NCBI GenBank assembly: GCA_964636675.1 | Contig: CAZWUO010000014.1 | Location: 1-37,795 of the forward strand | Source: JALUUH01 sp964636675 | GTDB lineage: Bacteria > Pseudomonadota > Gammaproteobacteria > S012-40 | Reading direction: 5' to 3' | Length of the DNA stretch: 37,795 nt | Shown here: in pieces, positions 17,110-25,625 of the stretch | How positions within the stretch are numbered: position 1 is the stretch's first letter | How the letters are laid out: every line of letters starts with the position of its first letter | The notes under the pieces: generated by a model | What the model saw: only the letters and a program-made list of their open reading frames with translations | Database searches by the model: none | Told to the model about the DNA's origin: nothing | Position numbers and translations under genes: made by a program

Positions 17110-17745
17110 TTAAATTTTCTCGACTGCCTCAGACATTCGCTGGATAAATTCTTTAATGGTAGCCGATTTGGTTTTCATTGACGCTTTATTGACGACCAGC
17201 CTAGAGCTGATATCCGCAATATGCTCTAAAGGTTCTAAGCCATTTGCGCGCAAGGTATTCCCAGTATCTACCACATCCACAATTTTGTCCGCCAAACCAA
17301 CGATTGGCGCTAATTCCATCGAGCCATATAACTTAATAATTTCTACTTGTTCGCCTTTGGCAGCATAATATTCTGTGGCACAATTCACAAACTTTGTCGC
17401 AACACGCAAACGCCCTCGTTGCGATTTAACTGCAGGTTTGCCAGCCACCATTAATTTACACTTTGCTATTTTTAAATCCAGAGGCTCATAGAGTTCGTTG
17501 CTGCCATGCTCCATGAGCACATCTTTGCCCGCCACCCCGAGATCGGCACCACCATACTCGACATAAGTAGGCACATCCGAAGCACGTACGATCACTAACT
17601 TGATGTTAGCGTGGTTGGTGTCAAGGATTAACTTACGACTGGTCTCTGGATCTTCTAAGGGTTGAATGCCCGCGTGCATCAATAACGGCAAGGTATCTTT
17701 ATAAATACGCCCCTTGGATAACGCGAGTGTAATTTGCTCTTTCAT
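17110..17745 (-). CDS. hisG: ATP phosphoribosyltransferase HisG, short form
   Basis: 211 aa from the ATG at 17745 (MKEQITLALSKGRI). A reading 12 codons longer exists but adds a non-conserved Arg-rich stretch. The P-loop-like D-V-V-D-T-G-N-T-L-R-A-N-G PRPP motif near residue 170 is intact. The length marks the short form, which lacks the C-terminal regulatory domain and in known cases works only as a hetero-octamer with HisZ. No hisZ is in this window, so it is expected elsewhere. First step of histidine synthesis. It begins 40 nt after murA. Confidence 0.94.
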   Translation of the reverse strand: MKEQITLALSKGRIYKDTLPLLMHAGIQPLEDPETSRKLILDTNHANIKLVIVRASDVPTYVEYGGADLGVAGKDVLMEHGSNELYEPLDLKIAKCKLMVAGKPAVKSQRGRLRVATKFVNCATEYYAAKGEQVEIIKLYGSMELAPIVGLADKIVDVVDTGNTLRANGLEPLEHIADISSRLVVNKASMKTKSATIKEFIQRMSEAVEKI

Positions 17746-17785
17746 GGTCTTTATTCTATTTGGTCTCGTGGCTATTCTCAATCAA

Positions 17786-19048
17786 TTAAGCCGGTACCCG
17801 TTTGATTTTTGCGCCTAATGACGCCAGTTTTTCCTCGATTCGCTCATACCCTCGATCTATATGGTAGATACGCTCAACCACAGTATCACCTTCCTTGGCA
17901 ACTAATCCGGCAAGCACCAAACTCGCAGAGGCGCGTAAATCAGTGGCCATTACGGGCGCCGAGGTCAATGCTGCAACACCTTGGCAAATCGCCGTATTGC
18001 CTTCCAGCTTAATGTTTGCACCCATGCGCTGAAGCTCCTGCACATGCATGAAACGATTTTCGAATACTGTTTCAGTAATCGTGCTAACACCCTCTGCGAC
18101 ACTATTCATTGCGGTAAACTGCGCCTGCATATCCGTCGGGAAGGCCGGATAAGGCGCGGTATAAACATCAACAGCGCGCGGCCTCTTGCCGTGCATGTCC
18201 AATTGAATCCAATTGTCCCCACATTCGATTTCTGCACCCGCTTCGCGTAGTTTGACCAACACCGCGTCTAATAATTTTGGATTTATGTTCTTAATTTTTA
18301 CGCATCCACGCGTAATCGCGGCGCCGACTAAGTAGGTCCCGGCTTCAATCCTATCAGGTAAAATAGTATGCTTAGCACCATGCAGACGTGCAACACCTTC
18401 AATCTGAATCGTGTCTGTTCCAGCTCCGGTTATTTTCGCCCCCATTGCATTCAAACAATTTGCGACATCCACCACCTCGGGTTCACGTGCCGCGTTTTCC
18501 AAAATGGTAATGCCATCGGCTAAGGTAGCTGCCATCATCAGGTTTTCGGTACCTGTTACCGTAACCACATCCAGATAAATACGCGCGCCTTGCAGCCGCT
18601 CAGCCTTCGCTTTTATATAACCACCCTCAACTTGGATATCAGCCCCCATGGCCTCTAATCCTTTTAAGTGCAAATTCACCGGCCGAGTACCAATCGCGCA
18701 GCCGCCGGGCAACGAAACCTCAGCTTCACCAAATCTCGCAAGCAGTGGCCCTAACACCAAGATGGACGCACGCATGGTTTTTACTAAATCATACGGCGCC
18801 TGATAACTGGTTAACACACTGGCATCAACTTCCACGCGCATTTTTTCATCGACCAGGAGCTGAACACCCAAGCGTCCCAACAACTCCATGGTCGTAGTCA
18901 CGTCCTGTAAATGAGGTACGTTCGAAATAATCATCGGTGTTTCCGCGAGCAATGTCGCCGCAAGGATTGGCAATGCCGCGTTTTTTGCACCCGATATTGT
19001 AATTTCGCCATCGAGAACAGCGCCACCAGAGATTAAAAGTTTGTCCAT
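17786..19048 (-). CDS. murA: UDP-N-acetylglucosamine 1-carboxyvinyltransferase MurA
   Basis: 420 aa from the ATG at 19048 (MDKLLISGG). Lys22 (S-G-A-K-N-A-A-L-P) and Cys117 in P-G-G-C-A-I-G-T-R-P-V match the catalytic Lys22/Cys115 of E. coli, so the enzyme should be fosfomycin-sensitive in principle. First committed step of peptidoglycan precursor synthesis in the cytoplasm. It sits between ibaG and hisG, a common position in proteobacteria. Confidence 0.97.
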   Translation of the reverse strand: MDKLLISGGAVLDGEITISGAKNAALPILAATLLAETPMIISNVPHLQDVTTTMELLGRLGVQLLVDEKMRVEVDASVLTSYQAPYDLVKTMRASILVLGPLLARFGEAEVSLPGGCAIGTRPVNLHLKGLEAMGADIQVEGGYIKAKAERLQGARIYLDVVTVTGTENLMMAATLADGITILENAAREPEVVDVANCLNAMGAKITGAGTDTIQIEGVARLHGAKHTILPDRIEAGTYLVGAAITRGCVKIKNINPKLLDAVLVKLREAGAEIECGDNWIQLDMHGKRPRAVDVYTAPYPAFPTDMQAQFTAMNSVAEGVSTITETVFENRFMHVQELQRMGANIKLEGNTAICQGVAALTSAPVMATDLRASASLVLAGLVAKEGDTVVERIYHIDRGYERIEEKLASLGAKIKRVPA

Positions 19049-19093
19049 AAAATACACTCTAAATTCGTTAAAAAATAATTATTATAGAATGTT

Positions 19094-19339
19094 TTACTCA
19101 ACATTTTTCTCTGCCCATTGCTCTGGAGTATAAGAATTAATAGATATCGCGTGTATTTCTCCAGTAGCAATCCTGTCACCCAACGCCGCATAAATCATAC
19201 GCTGTCGCGCCAACATCGTTTTTCCTGTAAATTCCTCACTAACAACAAGTGCCTTGATATTACACCCGTCTCCGGAAACTTGTACTTCACTACAAGAAAT
19301 ATTCTTTTCTATTAATAACTTAATTTGCTCTGACTGCAT
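19094..19339 (-). CDS. ibaG: BolA-family protein IbaG
   Basis: 81 aa, class II KH-like BolA fold. The segment T-G-K-T-M-L-A-R-Q-R-M-I-Y-A-A-L and the H-A-I-S-I-N-S-Y-T-P-E-Q-W ending are typical of IbaG/YrbA. It lies directly upstream of murA (45-nt gap), the usual IbaG location, and downstream of mlaB. IbaG works with monothiol glutaredoxins in iron-sulfur and acid-stress metabolism. Confidence 0.93.
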   Translation of the reverse strand: MQSEQIKLLIEKNISCSEVQVSGDGCNIKALVVSEEFTGKTMLARQRMIYAALGDRIATGEIHAISINSYTPEQWAEKNVE

Positions 19340-19385
19340 GCCACACCTTAGTATAAAAAAACGACAGAGAATTTACGCAATTTTT

Positions 19386-19600
19386 GGAGCTGCAACGCTG
19401 ATTTCAAATGAGCGCTAACAGAGCCTCGCAAACCTAGGAAACCTCTGATTAAGTCATCAATTGAGAAAACCACATGAATAGTTGCGCTATTTTGAGGATT
19501 TTTTGATTGAGAATTGGCCCAAGACAGCCTGAAGATAGATGCGAAAACCAGTGTTTCTGATGGTGTTGAGTATAGTCATGAAAACGACGCTTTACAACGA
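19386..19600. other. Non-coding interruption between mlaB and ibaG, possibly a mobile-element remnant
   Basis: mlaB and ibaG are usually close, but here 261 nt separate them. No ribosome-preceded gene is visible. The minus strand has a rather long stop-free reading across the centre, but I recognise no family. Around 19410-19450 it carries a GAGCCTCGCAAACCTAGG stretch followed by CCTCTGATTA, faintly like the ends of the element at 10984-11108 (shared CCTAGG and TAAT-AGAGG pattern). No clear paired terminal repeat was found, so 'remnant' is only a suggestion. Confidence 0.3.
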
Positions 19601-19924
19601 TTACTCCACCACAGAAGCGGATAAGTCGGCGATATTTAGCAGACGATCTAACCCAGACATTTTAGCCATTAAGCGCAACTGCAAAGGAACATCATAAAAA
19701 GTGATTGTTTTCCCTGCCTTTTTTGCATTCCGCAACCAATGAATCAGCAAGGCCATTCCCGCACTATCAAAATGACTCACACCTGCTAAGCCCACTCGAA
19801 TATTATCGGCACTACTCACTACCGTCTCAGTTTCCGCTAACAAATCACCTACAGAATCGAAGCTTAACTCACCGTGTAATGCAAACTGGCCCTGGCTTTT
19901 TTCAATAAGCTGCTTGCTTTTCAT
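19601..19924 (-). CDS. mlaB: MlaB-like STAS domain protein
   Basis: 107 aa, a single STAS domain. The conserved loop S-H-F-D-S-A-G-M-A-L-L carries the Ser/Thr position found in MlaB and anti-anti-sigma factors. In the Mla transporter, MlaB binds the ATPase MlaF in the cytoplasm and is needed for its activity. It is the last mla gene, 10 nt after mlaC. Confidence 0.9.
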   Translation of the reverse strand: MKSKQLIEKSQGQFALHGELSFDSVGDLLAETETVVSSADNIRVGLAGVSHFDSAGMALLIHWLRNAKKAGKTITFYDVPLQLRLMAKMSGLDRLLNIADLSASVVE

Positions 19925-19934
19925 GACTTAGCCT

Positions 19935-20540
19935 TCATGATTTAGACTCCGCATTTCTGGTGGCTAAACGCTTAATAAGATCCCCAATACTGGTCTTGCG
20001 AATCTCTCTCCCAAAACTAGTACGATAGTTTGCAATAAGGCTAATATCATCAATGACGACATCAAATACTTTCCATTCGCCATTTTTTTTATGCAGTCGA
20101 TAATCGATTGGAATGGGAAACCCACCGGCTTGCTCAACTTCAGAACGCACCGTCACTTCCTCTGCGCCCGACTTACCTCTAAAGGGCAGATAGGTAATTT
20201 TTTGATCAGAATACTCTGAAAGCGATGTTGCATATGTCCTTACGAGCAAGTTTTTAAACTCTATAATAAATTGTTTTCGCTGCTCAGGCGTTGCCTTACG
20301 CCAATATTTACCCAGCACCCAGCGCGCGGAACGCTCAAAATCAAAACGCGGCACCACGTACTCATTCACCAAAGCATTGAGGTATTCTGGATTCTTTTTT
20401 ATAAATTCTTTCTTAGCTTTTAATTTAGCGAGAGTTTGCTCAACAGTAGAAATCATTAATTCTTGTGCAGATTCAGGTGTTGCTGCAAACGCGACAGAAA
20501 ACCCTAAAAACATCCCTATACCTAGCATCAATTTACGCAT
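19935..20540 (-). CDS. mlaC: Periplasmic phospholipid-binding protein MlaC
   Basis: 201 aa with a signal peptide (residues 1-19, cleavage after AFA). The MlaC/Ttg2D fold is recognised from Y-W-R-K-A-T-P-E-Q-R-K-Q-F, followed by the F-K-N-L-L-V-R-T-Y-A block and W-K-V-F-D-V-V-I-D-D-I-S-L-I-A-N-Y-R. It ferries phospholipid across the periplasm between the outer-membrane and inner-membrane complexes. Its ATG overlaps the stop of the TolC-like gene by 1 nt (TAATG), so the two are coupled. Confidence 0.94.
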   Translation of the reverse strand: MRKLMLGIGMFLGFSVAFAATPESAQELMISTVEQTLAKLKAKKEFIKKNPEYLNALVNEYVVPRFDFERSARWVLGKYWRKATPEQRKQFIIEFKNLLVRTYATSLSEYSDQKITYLPFRGKSGAEEVTVRSEVEQAGGFPIPIDYRLHKKNGEWKVFDVVIDDISLIANYRTSFGREIRKTSIGDLIKRLATRNAESKS

Positions 20541-21907
20541 TAATTATACGCTCCTGTAACGATATCCAACTGGGCAACATGCATATTGTATTCATAGACG
20601 GTCTTCAAATATCCACTATAAGCAAGAACGTATCCTTGAAAAGCGGTAACAATTTTTTCTGCTTGCTCCAAACCTGCATCAAAATCAGTGTATGTGCTAA
20701 TCATCCAGCGCCTTGCAGCACGCGAGCCTTTTTCCAAACTCTTAACCGAATCATAGTAGGAATGCACATTGTGAAAAGACTCGGCGACCTGAAACGGAAT
20801 TCCGGATCGCGCAAATGAAGACTTTTCGATAAGCGCAGCAAGCTCTGCTTTTGATTTAGAAACTTTGGCTGAACTAACCCCACCTTGCCACTCCCATTGC
20901 ATACCGATGACGGGCGTTCCACCCCAATCATTAAAAGGATCATAAATATGCGGATTATCTAAACGATCACGCCCCGGAGAATAGGATATCAAACCAGCAA
21001 AACCGGCGTAAATATTAGGCTTTGATAAGGCCTTATTCGCAGCCACTAAGGATCGCCGCGCTTTTAAACCATATTCTAGCTGCTTCATCTCTGGCCGGTT
21101 TGATAAGGCGAGCTGCCTAAGCTCCGTTAAAGAACTCTCTGGCAACGGCAATGGTCGAATGCGCTTGTCCGCAAGCTCCAGTTTTCCATCCAAACCAATC
21201 CCCGTAAGCACTTTCAAACCATCGAGACTGATTTTTTTCAATGCGTTTGCTTGCGCGATGAAGCTCGCAGCAATTCCACTGGCTGTTTGCAATGCATACA
21301 AGTCTGCTTTTTTGACATGTCCTGCATCATCTTCCAACCAATCTTCAACCGTTTCAATCGAGGCATCAACCCGCGATTTCATATCGATTAAAAATGCATG
21401 CGTATTCGCAGCTGCAAGATGTCCAAAATAAGCTTGTTTGACTTGCAATACCGTTGCACCACGACGCACTCTTACATCACCTTCTTTAACCATGATATTC
21501 GCGCGTGCAGCAGCAGAAAAATGTTCTATTTTGCCAAAAGTATAAATGGGCTTTATGATTCGATAATCGAGATAATTCCACAGCGAAAGACCTTCTTCTA
21601 AGGTATAACGATCTCGGCGATTAACACAACCAGCGCCAGTCTCACAAGCATTATCATCTTTAGATAAACCACCCGTCAAACCCGGAGAAAGGCCAACAAA
21701 ACTATTGATAGTAACCATTAAATCATCACTGCCTTGAGCTTCATCCAAGGTTGCTCGCGCCACATCAACCAGCTTTTCTAGTTCGCTAATCCGTGGATCG
21801 GTATTTAAGGCACGATCAATAGTCTGCTCAAGGTTTAATACATCGCCAAAAACGCATGGAACCAAAAGAAGATTCAGGACAAAAACCTGAACCCAGATTC
21901 TAGTCAT
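20540..21907 (-). CDS. TolC-family outer-membrane protein inside the mla operon
   Basis: 455 aa from the ATG at 21907. A signal peptide (VFVLNLLLVPCVFG) precedes the outer-membrane efflux fold: long Ala/Leu/Lys-rich helices, with a start (LNLEQTIDRALNTDPRI) and middle (LRQLALSNRPEMKQLEYGLKARRS) that repeat the TolC pattern of two related halves. The ATG overlaps the mlaD stop by 8 nt (ATGACTAG) and AGGCGG lies just upstream; the stop overlaps mlaC by 1 nt. It is therefore built into the operon rather than loosely inserted. TolC proteins form trimeric channels spanning outer membrane and periplasm. What it exports or imports here is unknown; a route for Mla lipid traffic is an inference from position only. 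Confidence 0.87.
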   Translation of the reverse strand: MTRIWVQVFVLNLLLVPCVFGDVLNLEQTIDRALNTDPRISELEKLVDVARATLDEAQGSDDLMVTINSFVGLSPGLTGGLSKDDNACETGAGCVNRRDRYTLEEGLSLWNYLDYRIIKPIYTFGKIEHFSAAARANIMVKEGDVRVRRGATVLQVKQAYFGHLAAANTHAFLIDMKSRVDASIETVEDWLEDDAGHVKKADLYALQTASGIAASFIAQANALKKISLDGLKVLTGIGLDGKLELADKRIRPLPLPESSLTELRQLALSNRPEMKQLEYGLKARRSLVAANKALSKPNIYAGFAGLISYSPGRDRLDNPHIYDPFNDWGGTPVIGMQWEWQGGVSSAKVSKSKAELAALIEKSSFARSGIPFQVAESFHNVHSYYDSVKSLEKGSRAARRWMISTYTDFDAGLEQAEKIVTAFQGYVLAYSGYLKTVYEYNMHVAQLDIVTGAYN

Positions 21908-22367
21908 CGCCCGCCGCCTTGCTAAACAAAAACTGCCCAATGATTTGCTCTAATACCACCGCAGACTGGGTCATCGTTAATGTATCGCCCTCTTTGAGAA
22001 CGCGCTCTTCACCCCCCGCTTCCAAACCAATATATTGCTCTCCGAGCAAGCCTGAAGTAAAAATACTGGCCGATGTATCCTTCGGCAAATTATTATATTG
22101 ACTAAAAACCCTTAATGTTACAACTGCCTCAAAAGACTCCAAATCAAGCACAACGTTTGACACCTGACCCACCCGCACTCCCGCCATCATGACCGGCGAT
22201 CTCACTTTAAGGCCACCAATATTATCAAAACTCGCTGTTAGTTTATAACCATCATCACCCGATAAAACAGAGAGATTACTTACTTTAAAAGCCAGCATTA
22301 TTAGTGCGAGAATACCAAAAACAATAAACACACCAACTGCAACTTCCATTTTTGCTTTTGGATCCAA
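21900..22367 (-). CDS. mlaD: Mce-domain phospholipid transporter subunit MlaD
   Basis: 155 aa. One N-terminal membrane helix (VAVGVFIVFGILALIML) and one MCE domain with F-D-N-I-G-G-L-K-V-R-S-P-V and G-L-L-G-E-Q-Y-I-G-L. I place the start at the TTG at 22367, 1 nt past the mlaE stop, because GGAGG lies 8 nt before it; an ATG at 22349 lacks a ribosome site. MlaD forms the hexameric periplasmic ring of the MlaFEDB inner-membrane complex. Confidence 0.92.
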   Translation of the reverse strand: MDPKAKMEVAVGVFIVFGILALIMLAFKVSNLSVLSGDDGYKLTASFDNIGGLKVRSPVMMAGVRVGQVSNVVLDLESFEAVVTLRVFSQYNNLPKDTSASIFTSGLLGEQYIGLEAGGEERVLKEGDTLTMTQSAVVLEQIIGQFLFSKAAGDD

Positions 22368-22368
22368 T

Positions 22369-23151
22369 TTACAAGCCTCCAAACATTAACGCAGTCAAAA
22401 TAAAATCCAAGCCCAATACAGCAAAAGCAGTATGTACAACGGTTCGCGTTGTTGCTTTCGCCACTCCTTCAGTCGTCGGAGTTGCTTCATAGCCCTCATA
22501 CACGGCTATCCAGGTAGCAACGACTCCGAAAACCACACTTTTGATGACACCATTCATAATATCATCATAAAAATCAACTTTAGCCTGCATTTGCGACCAA
22601 AAAGCACCATCGTCAACACCCACCAAGCCTACACCCACGATATAGCCGCCGATAATTCCCAAAGCGCTAAACATTGCCGCCAATAAAGGCATGGAAATAA
22701 AACCAGCAATAAACCGTGGAGCAATAACCCTTTTAAACGGATCAACCGCCATAATTTCCATCGCAGGCAATTGCTCAGTAACCTTCATAAGTCCAATTTC
22801 AGCCGTCAGCGCCGAACCTGCTCTGCCGGCAAAAAGAATGGCGGTTAACACCGGCCCCAGTTCGCGCAACAGAGACAAGGCTACCATCTGACCCAGCGAA
22901 TCCTCGGCGCCAAAATCTACCAACGTCGTATAACCTTGCAACCCAAGCACCATGCCCACGGTTAAACCTGAAATCGCAACGATCTGAACCGTTGCAACAC
23001 CCACAGAAAATAACTGGGCCGTGACTAAACGAAATTCTCCCCACAAACTCGGTAAAGCGCCTAGCGTGCGCAGTAAAAACAAATGTGCCCGCCCCAGGCG
23101 GGCAAGCGATAAAAACGTTTTACGACCGATTTGCTGTAAAAAAATTTGCAT
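22369..23151 (-). CDS. mlaE: Phospholipid ABC transporter permease MlaE
   Basis: 260 aa, MlaE/Ttg2B permease with five to six membrane segments. The cytoplasmic coupling stretch E-I-G-L-M-K-V-T-E-Q-L-P-A-M-E-I-M-A-V-D-P is close to the family consensus. Inner-membrane core of the Mla transporter. It starts 5 nt after the mlaF stop and ends 1 nt before the mlaD start. Confidence 0.96.
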   Translation of the reverse strand: MQIFLQQIGRKTFLSLARLGRAHLFLLRTLGALPSLWGEFRLVTAQLFSVGVATVQIVAISGLTVGMVLGLQGYTTLVDFGAEDSLGQMVALSLLRELGPVLTAILFAGRAGSALTAEIGLMKVTEQLPAMEIMAVDPFKRVIAPRFIAGFISMPLLAAMFSALGIIGGYIVGVGLVGVDDGAFWSQMQAKVDFYDDIMNGVIKSVVFGVVATWIAVYEGYEATPTTEGVAKATTRTVVHTAFAVLGLDFILTALMFGGL

Positions 23152-23156
23152 TATTT

Positions 23157-23975
23157 TTATTGCTCTGACAATAATTCCTCGGCAATATCAATTGCCGGAT
23201 AATGAAATCGAGCCGGCCCATCAGGCAAACCGTTGAGAAACTGCTGAACCCACGGTGATTCTGAGTTCTGCATAGCTTCAGGAGACCCCTGCTCGATCAC
23301 TTTCCCACCCGAAATAACATAGAGATAGTCTGAAATTTGCGACACTTCCGCCACATCATGGGAAACTAAAACACTGGTCAAACCAAAGCTATCATTGAGT
23401 GCTCTGATCAATTTCATGATAACCCCCACGGTAATTGGGTCTTGCCCGGTAAAGGGTTCGTCATACATGACCATCATTGGATCCAGCGCCACCGCGCGCG
23501 CCAGAGCAACCCGCCGCGCCATGCCACCGGACAATTCTGCCGGCAATAGATTTTTTGCACCGCGCAAACCAACCGCCTCTAATTTAATCAATACCAGATC
23601 GCGAATCATACTCTCGGGCAAATCAGTATGCTCGCGCAGCGGAAATGCGACGTTTTCGAACACGCTCAGATCTGAAAATAATGCGCCAGATTGAAACATC
23701 ATTCCCATTTTTTTTCTGAGCGCATAAAGATCATTACGCCTAAGACTCGCAACTTCGCGGCCTTCAACCATCACGCGTCCTGCATGCGGTGTCAACTGAC
23801 CCGTCATCAAACGCAGCACCGTCGTTTTTCCAGTGCCACTTGGCCCCATTATGGTCGTAATCTTGCCCTTTGGAATGTCAATATTTATCCCATCTAAGAT
23901 CACACGATCACCGTGATTAAACTTCAAGCCTTCCATCTTTACTAAAAGCTCCGGCGAAGTCTCAGTTTCCGTCAT
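23157..23975 (-). CDS. mlaF: Phospholipid ABC transporter ATPase MlaF
   Basis: 272 aa from the ATG at 23975, chosen because AAGGA stands about 7 nt upstream; a GTG 12 codons earlier is less likely. Walker A G-P-S-G-T-G-K-T (residues 44-51), signature L-S-G-G-M (148-152) and Walker B V-M-Y-D172-E173-P are intact; the F-T-G-Q-D-P following Walker B is typical of MlaF. First gene of the mla operon; drives phospholipid transport between inner membrane and MlaC. Confidence 0.96.
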   Translation of the reverse strand: MTETETSPELLVKMEGLKFNHGDRVILDGINIDIPKGKITTIMGPSGTGKTTVLRLMTGQLTPHAGRVMVEGREVASLRRNDLYALRKKMGMMFQSGALFSDLSVFENVAFPLREHTDLPESMIRDLVLIKLEAVGLRGAKNLLPAELSGGMARRVALARAVALDPMMVMYDEPFTGQDPITVGVIMKLIRALNDSFGLTSVLVSHDVAEVSQISDYLYVISGGKVIEQGSPEAMQNSESPWVQQFLNGLPDGPARFHYPAIDIAEELLSEQ

Positions 23976-24423
23976 TTCGCTATCCTTATCAGATGGCACA
24001 AAAAAATACACCTTACCAAAGAAAAACCTTGAGCAATAGTTAATTTTTGTAACAAATTAATGCAAAATCAATCATATGGAACACAAATACTTGTTGATTC
24101 TCAAGCCAAGAAAATATTACAACGGGCTGCCGGAGTTTGGACGCTGTGGAGCAAACATTAGTTTCAATATAGGAAAAAGTGCTCGATTTATGCAATTCAG
24201 CGTCCGTGTCAAAAAATACCTACTCAAAGACCCGCCAGATGCAATACAATGCCCGACCTCAGAAATTGCTTGTTAGTACTTGACCACTCTGTATTAATGT
24301 CGTCAATTAATATGGCCGTGTTGAGGAGTCTATTAAAAAAGCGCTCCACAGCGATGCACTGGGTCACTATTAAAGAGCAATATTGATTATTTAATCCACA
24401 ATCTGACTAATACGAGTACACAT
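23976..24423. other. Divergent intergenic region mlaF / CDP-alcohol phosphatidyltransferase
   Basis: About 450 nt without a convincing gene. A 66-codon plus-strand frame at 24076-24276 has no ribosome site and no recognisable family. Seen here: a palindromic stretch TTAATTT..AAATTAA (24040-24060), close to the expected mlaF promoter, and an 11-bp perfect inverted repeat CGCTGTGGAGC (24142-24152) / GCTCCACAGCG (24343-24353). The two promoters for the divergent genes should lie here but no clean -35/-10 pair stands out. Confidence 0.5.
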
Positions 24424-25215
24424 ATGTTTGATGCCATCTTTTCAATCACCCTTTTTTCAATACTTTTCATTGCAATTGCGACATTTAGCATCAAAATATT
24501 TCTCAATGGACGCGATACTTATGAGCGAGTAGAAGAACAAGGCAGTAGCGCTCTCGTATCAAAACGTTTTATGGAAATGGGTTATTGGCTTTTTATTCCT
24601 GTTGCGAATGTTTTCATCCGGCGCCAAATTACCCCCAACCAAATATCATTAATTTCTCTCGGGCTTGGGTTTCTCGCAGGCCTTACCGTTGCATTTGGCC
24701 TGTTTGGCATAGCCGCCACTTTTTTCCTGCTCTCAACAATGCTGGACGTCGTCGATGGCAGAGTAGCGCGTGAAACGAACACCATGAACCCTACGGGCAT
24801 CATTCTTGATTCAAGCATTGATCGTTATGTCGATTTTTTCTTTTTGGCCGGACTGGTGTTTCTGTATCGAGACTCAAACCTGCTGATGTTCATCACACTA
24901 ATGGCAATACTCGGATCATTCATGGTTAGTTACTCAACAGCAAAAGCCGAAGCAATGCGTGTAACCCCACCAAGAGGAAGCATGAAACGCTCAGACCGTT
25001 TGATATACTTGATCTTCGGCGCATGTTTTTCTTCACTATCAGTCGCCTTTTTCGCTGCAGATAATGGCGTAGGATATCCAATGGTATTGGTATTATGCAT
25101 TATAGCGATACTTGCCAACTACTCAGCGATACAGCGTTTACTCAATGTCGCAAAACAATTAGAAGAGAGAGAAAGCGCACAAACCGAAGAAGCCAAACAA
25201 GTCAACAAAATCTAA
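24424..25215 (+). CDS. CDP-alcohol phosphatidyltransferase (candidate inositol-phospholipid synthase)
   Basis: 263 aa integral membrane enzyme. The full family signature is present: D108-x2-D111-G-x2-A-R-x8-G-x3-D129-x3-D133. The acidic residues bind two metal ions and the CDP-linked lipid. An N-terminal extension of about 60 residues with one helix precedes the catalytic core. The family joins CDP-diacylglycerol to glycerol-P, serine, inositol-P or similar; motif alone does not tell the acceptor. Because an inositol-1-phosphate synthase lies 0.4 kb away, inositol-1-phosphate is a reasonable candidate, but phosphatidylglycerophosphate or phosphatidylserine synthesis cannot be excluded. The ribosome site is weak. 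gtrA-like gene follows after 21 nt. Confidence 0.88.
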   Translation: MFDAIFSITLFSILFIAIATFSIKIFLNGRDTYERVEEQGSSALVSKRFMEMGYWLFIPVANVFIRRQITPNQISLISLGLGFLAGLTVAFGLFGIAATFFLLSTMLDVVDGRVARETNTMNPTGIILDSSIDRYVDFFFLAGLVFLYRDSNLLMFITLMAILGSFMVSYSTAKAEAMRVTPPRGSMKRSDRLIYLIFGACFSSLSVAFFAADNGVGYPMVLVLCIIAILANYSAIQRLLNVAKQLEERESAQTEEAKQVNKI

Positions 25216-25236
25216 AGGCCTATCCCTCGAAAATTC

Positions 25237-25620
25237 ATGGTTGTTTTTGTTAAATCTCAGTTTTCAGCGGCGTTAGCCACAGCCTTTGATATCTTGGTTA
25301 CCATCATCTTGGTTGAGCTTTTTAATATCTGGTATGTCATCGCAGTTGCCATAGGCGCTTTATGCGGCGCTATTGGCAATTTCCTGTTAGGTCGACACTG
25401 GAGCTTTGCAGCCAGCAATGATATTTGGCAGCGCCAGATGTCGCGCTATGGTTTGGTCGCTGGTGGCAGCTTAGTCCTTAATACCACGGGGGTTTATTTA
25501 CTAACAGATGGCATAGGCATCCCATACCTTACCTCCAAAATACTAATCGCAGTATTGATCACCGTCAGCTTTAACTATCCGTTGCACCGATATTTTGTGT
25601 TTGCACAACGCGAAGTATAA
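25237..25620 (+). CDS. GtrA-family membrane protein
   Basis: 127 aa with four membrane helices. Typical GtrA features: N-terminal helix ending in a G-N-F-L-L-G-R-H-W-S-F stretch, and a C-terminal N-Y-P-L-H-R-Y-F-V-F. Members are thought to help move or present polyprenyl- or lipid-linked sugars across the inner membrane. It follows the phosphatidyltransferase by 21 nt, suggesting an operon. It converges with the inositol-phosphate synthase gene, with 5 nt between the stops. Confidence 0.87.
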   Translation: MVVFVKSQFSAALATAFDILVTIILVELFNIWYVIAVAIGALCGAIGNFLLGRHWSFAASNDIWQRQMSRYGLVAGGSLVLNTTGVYLLTDGIGIPYLTSKILIAVLITVSFNYPLHRYFVFAQREV

Positions 25621-25625
25621 ACCCG

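Noticed and set aside
24076..24276. 66-codon plus-strand frame between mlaF and the phosphatidyltransferase
   Set aside because: No ribosome site, no recognisable family, and it covers one arm of the inverted repeat pair.
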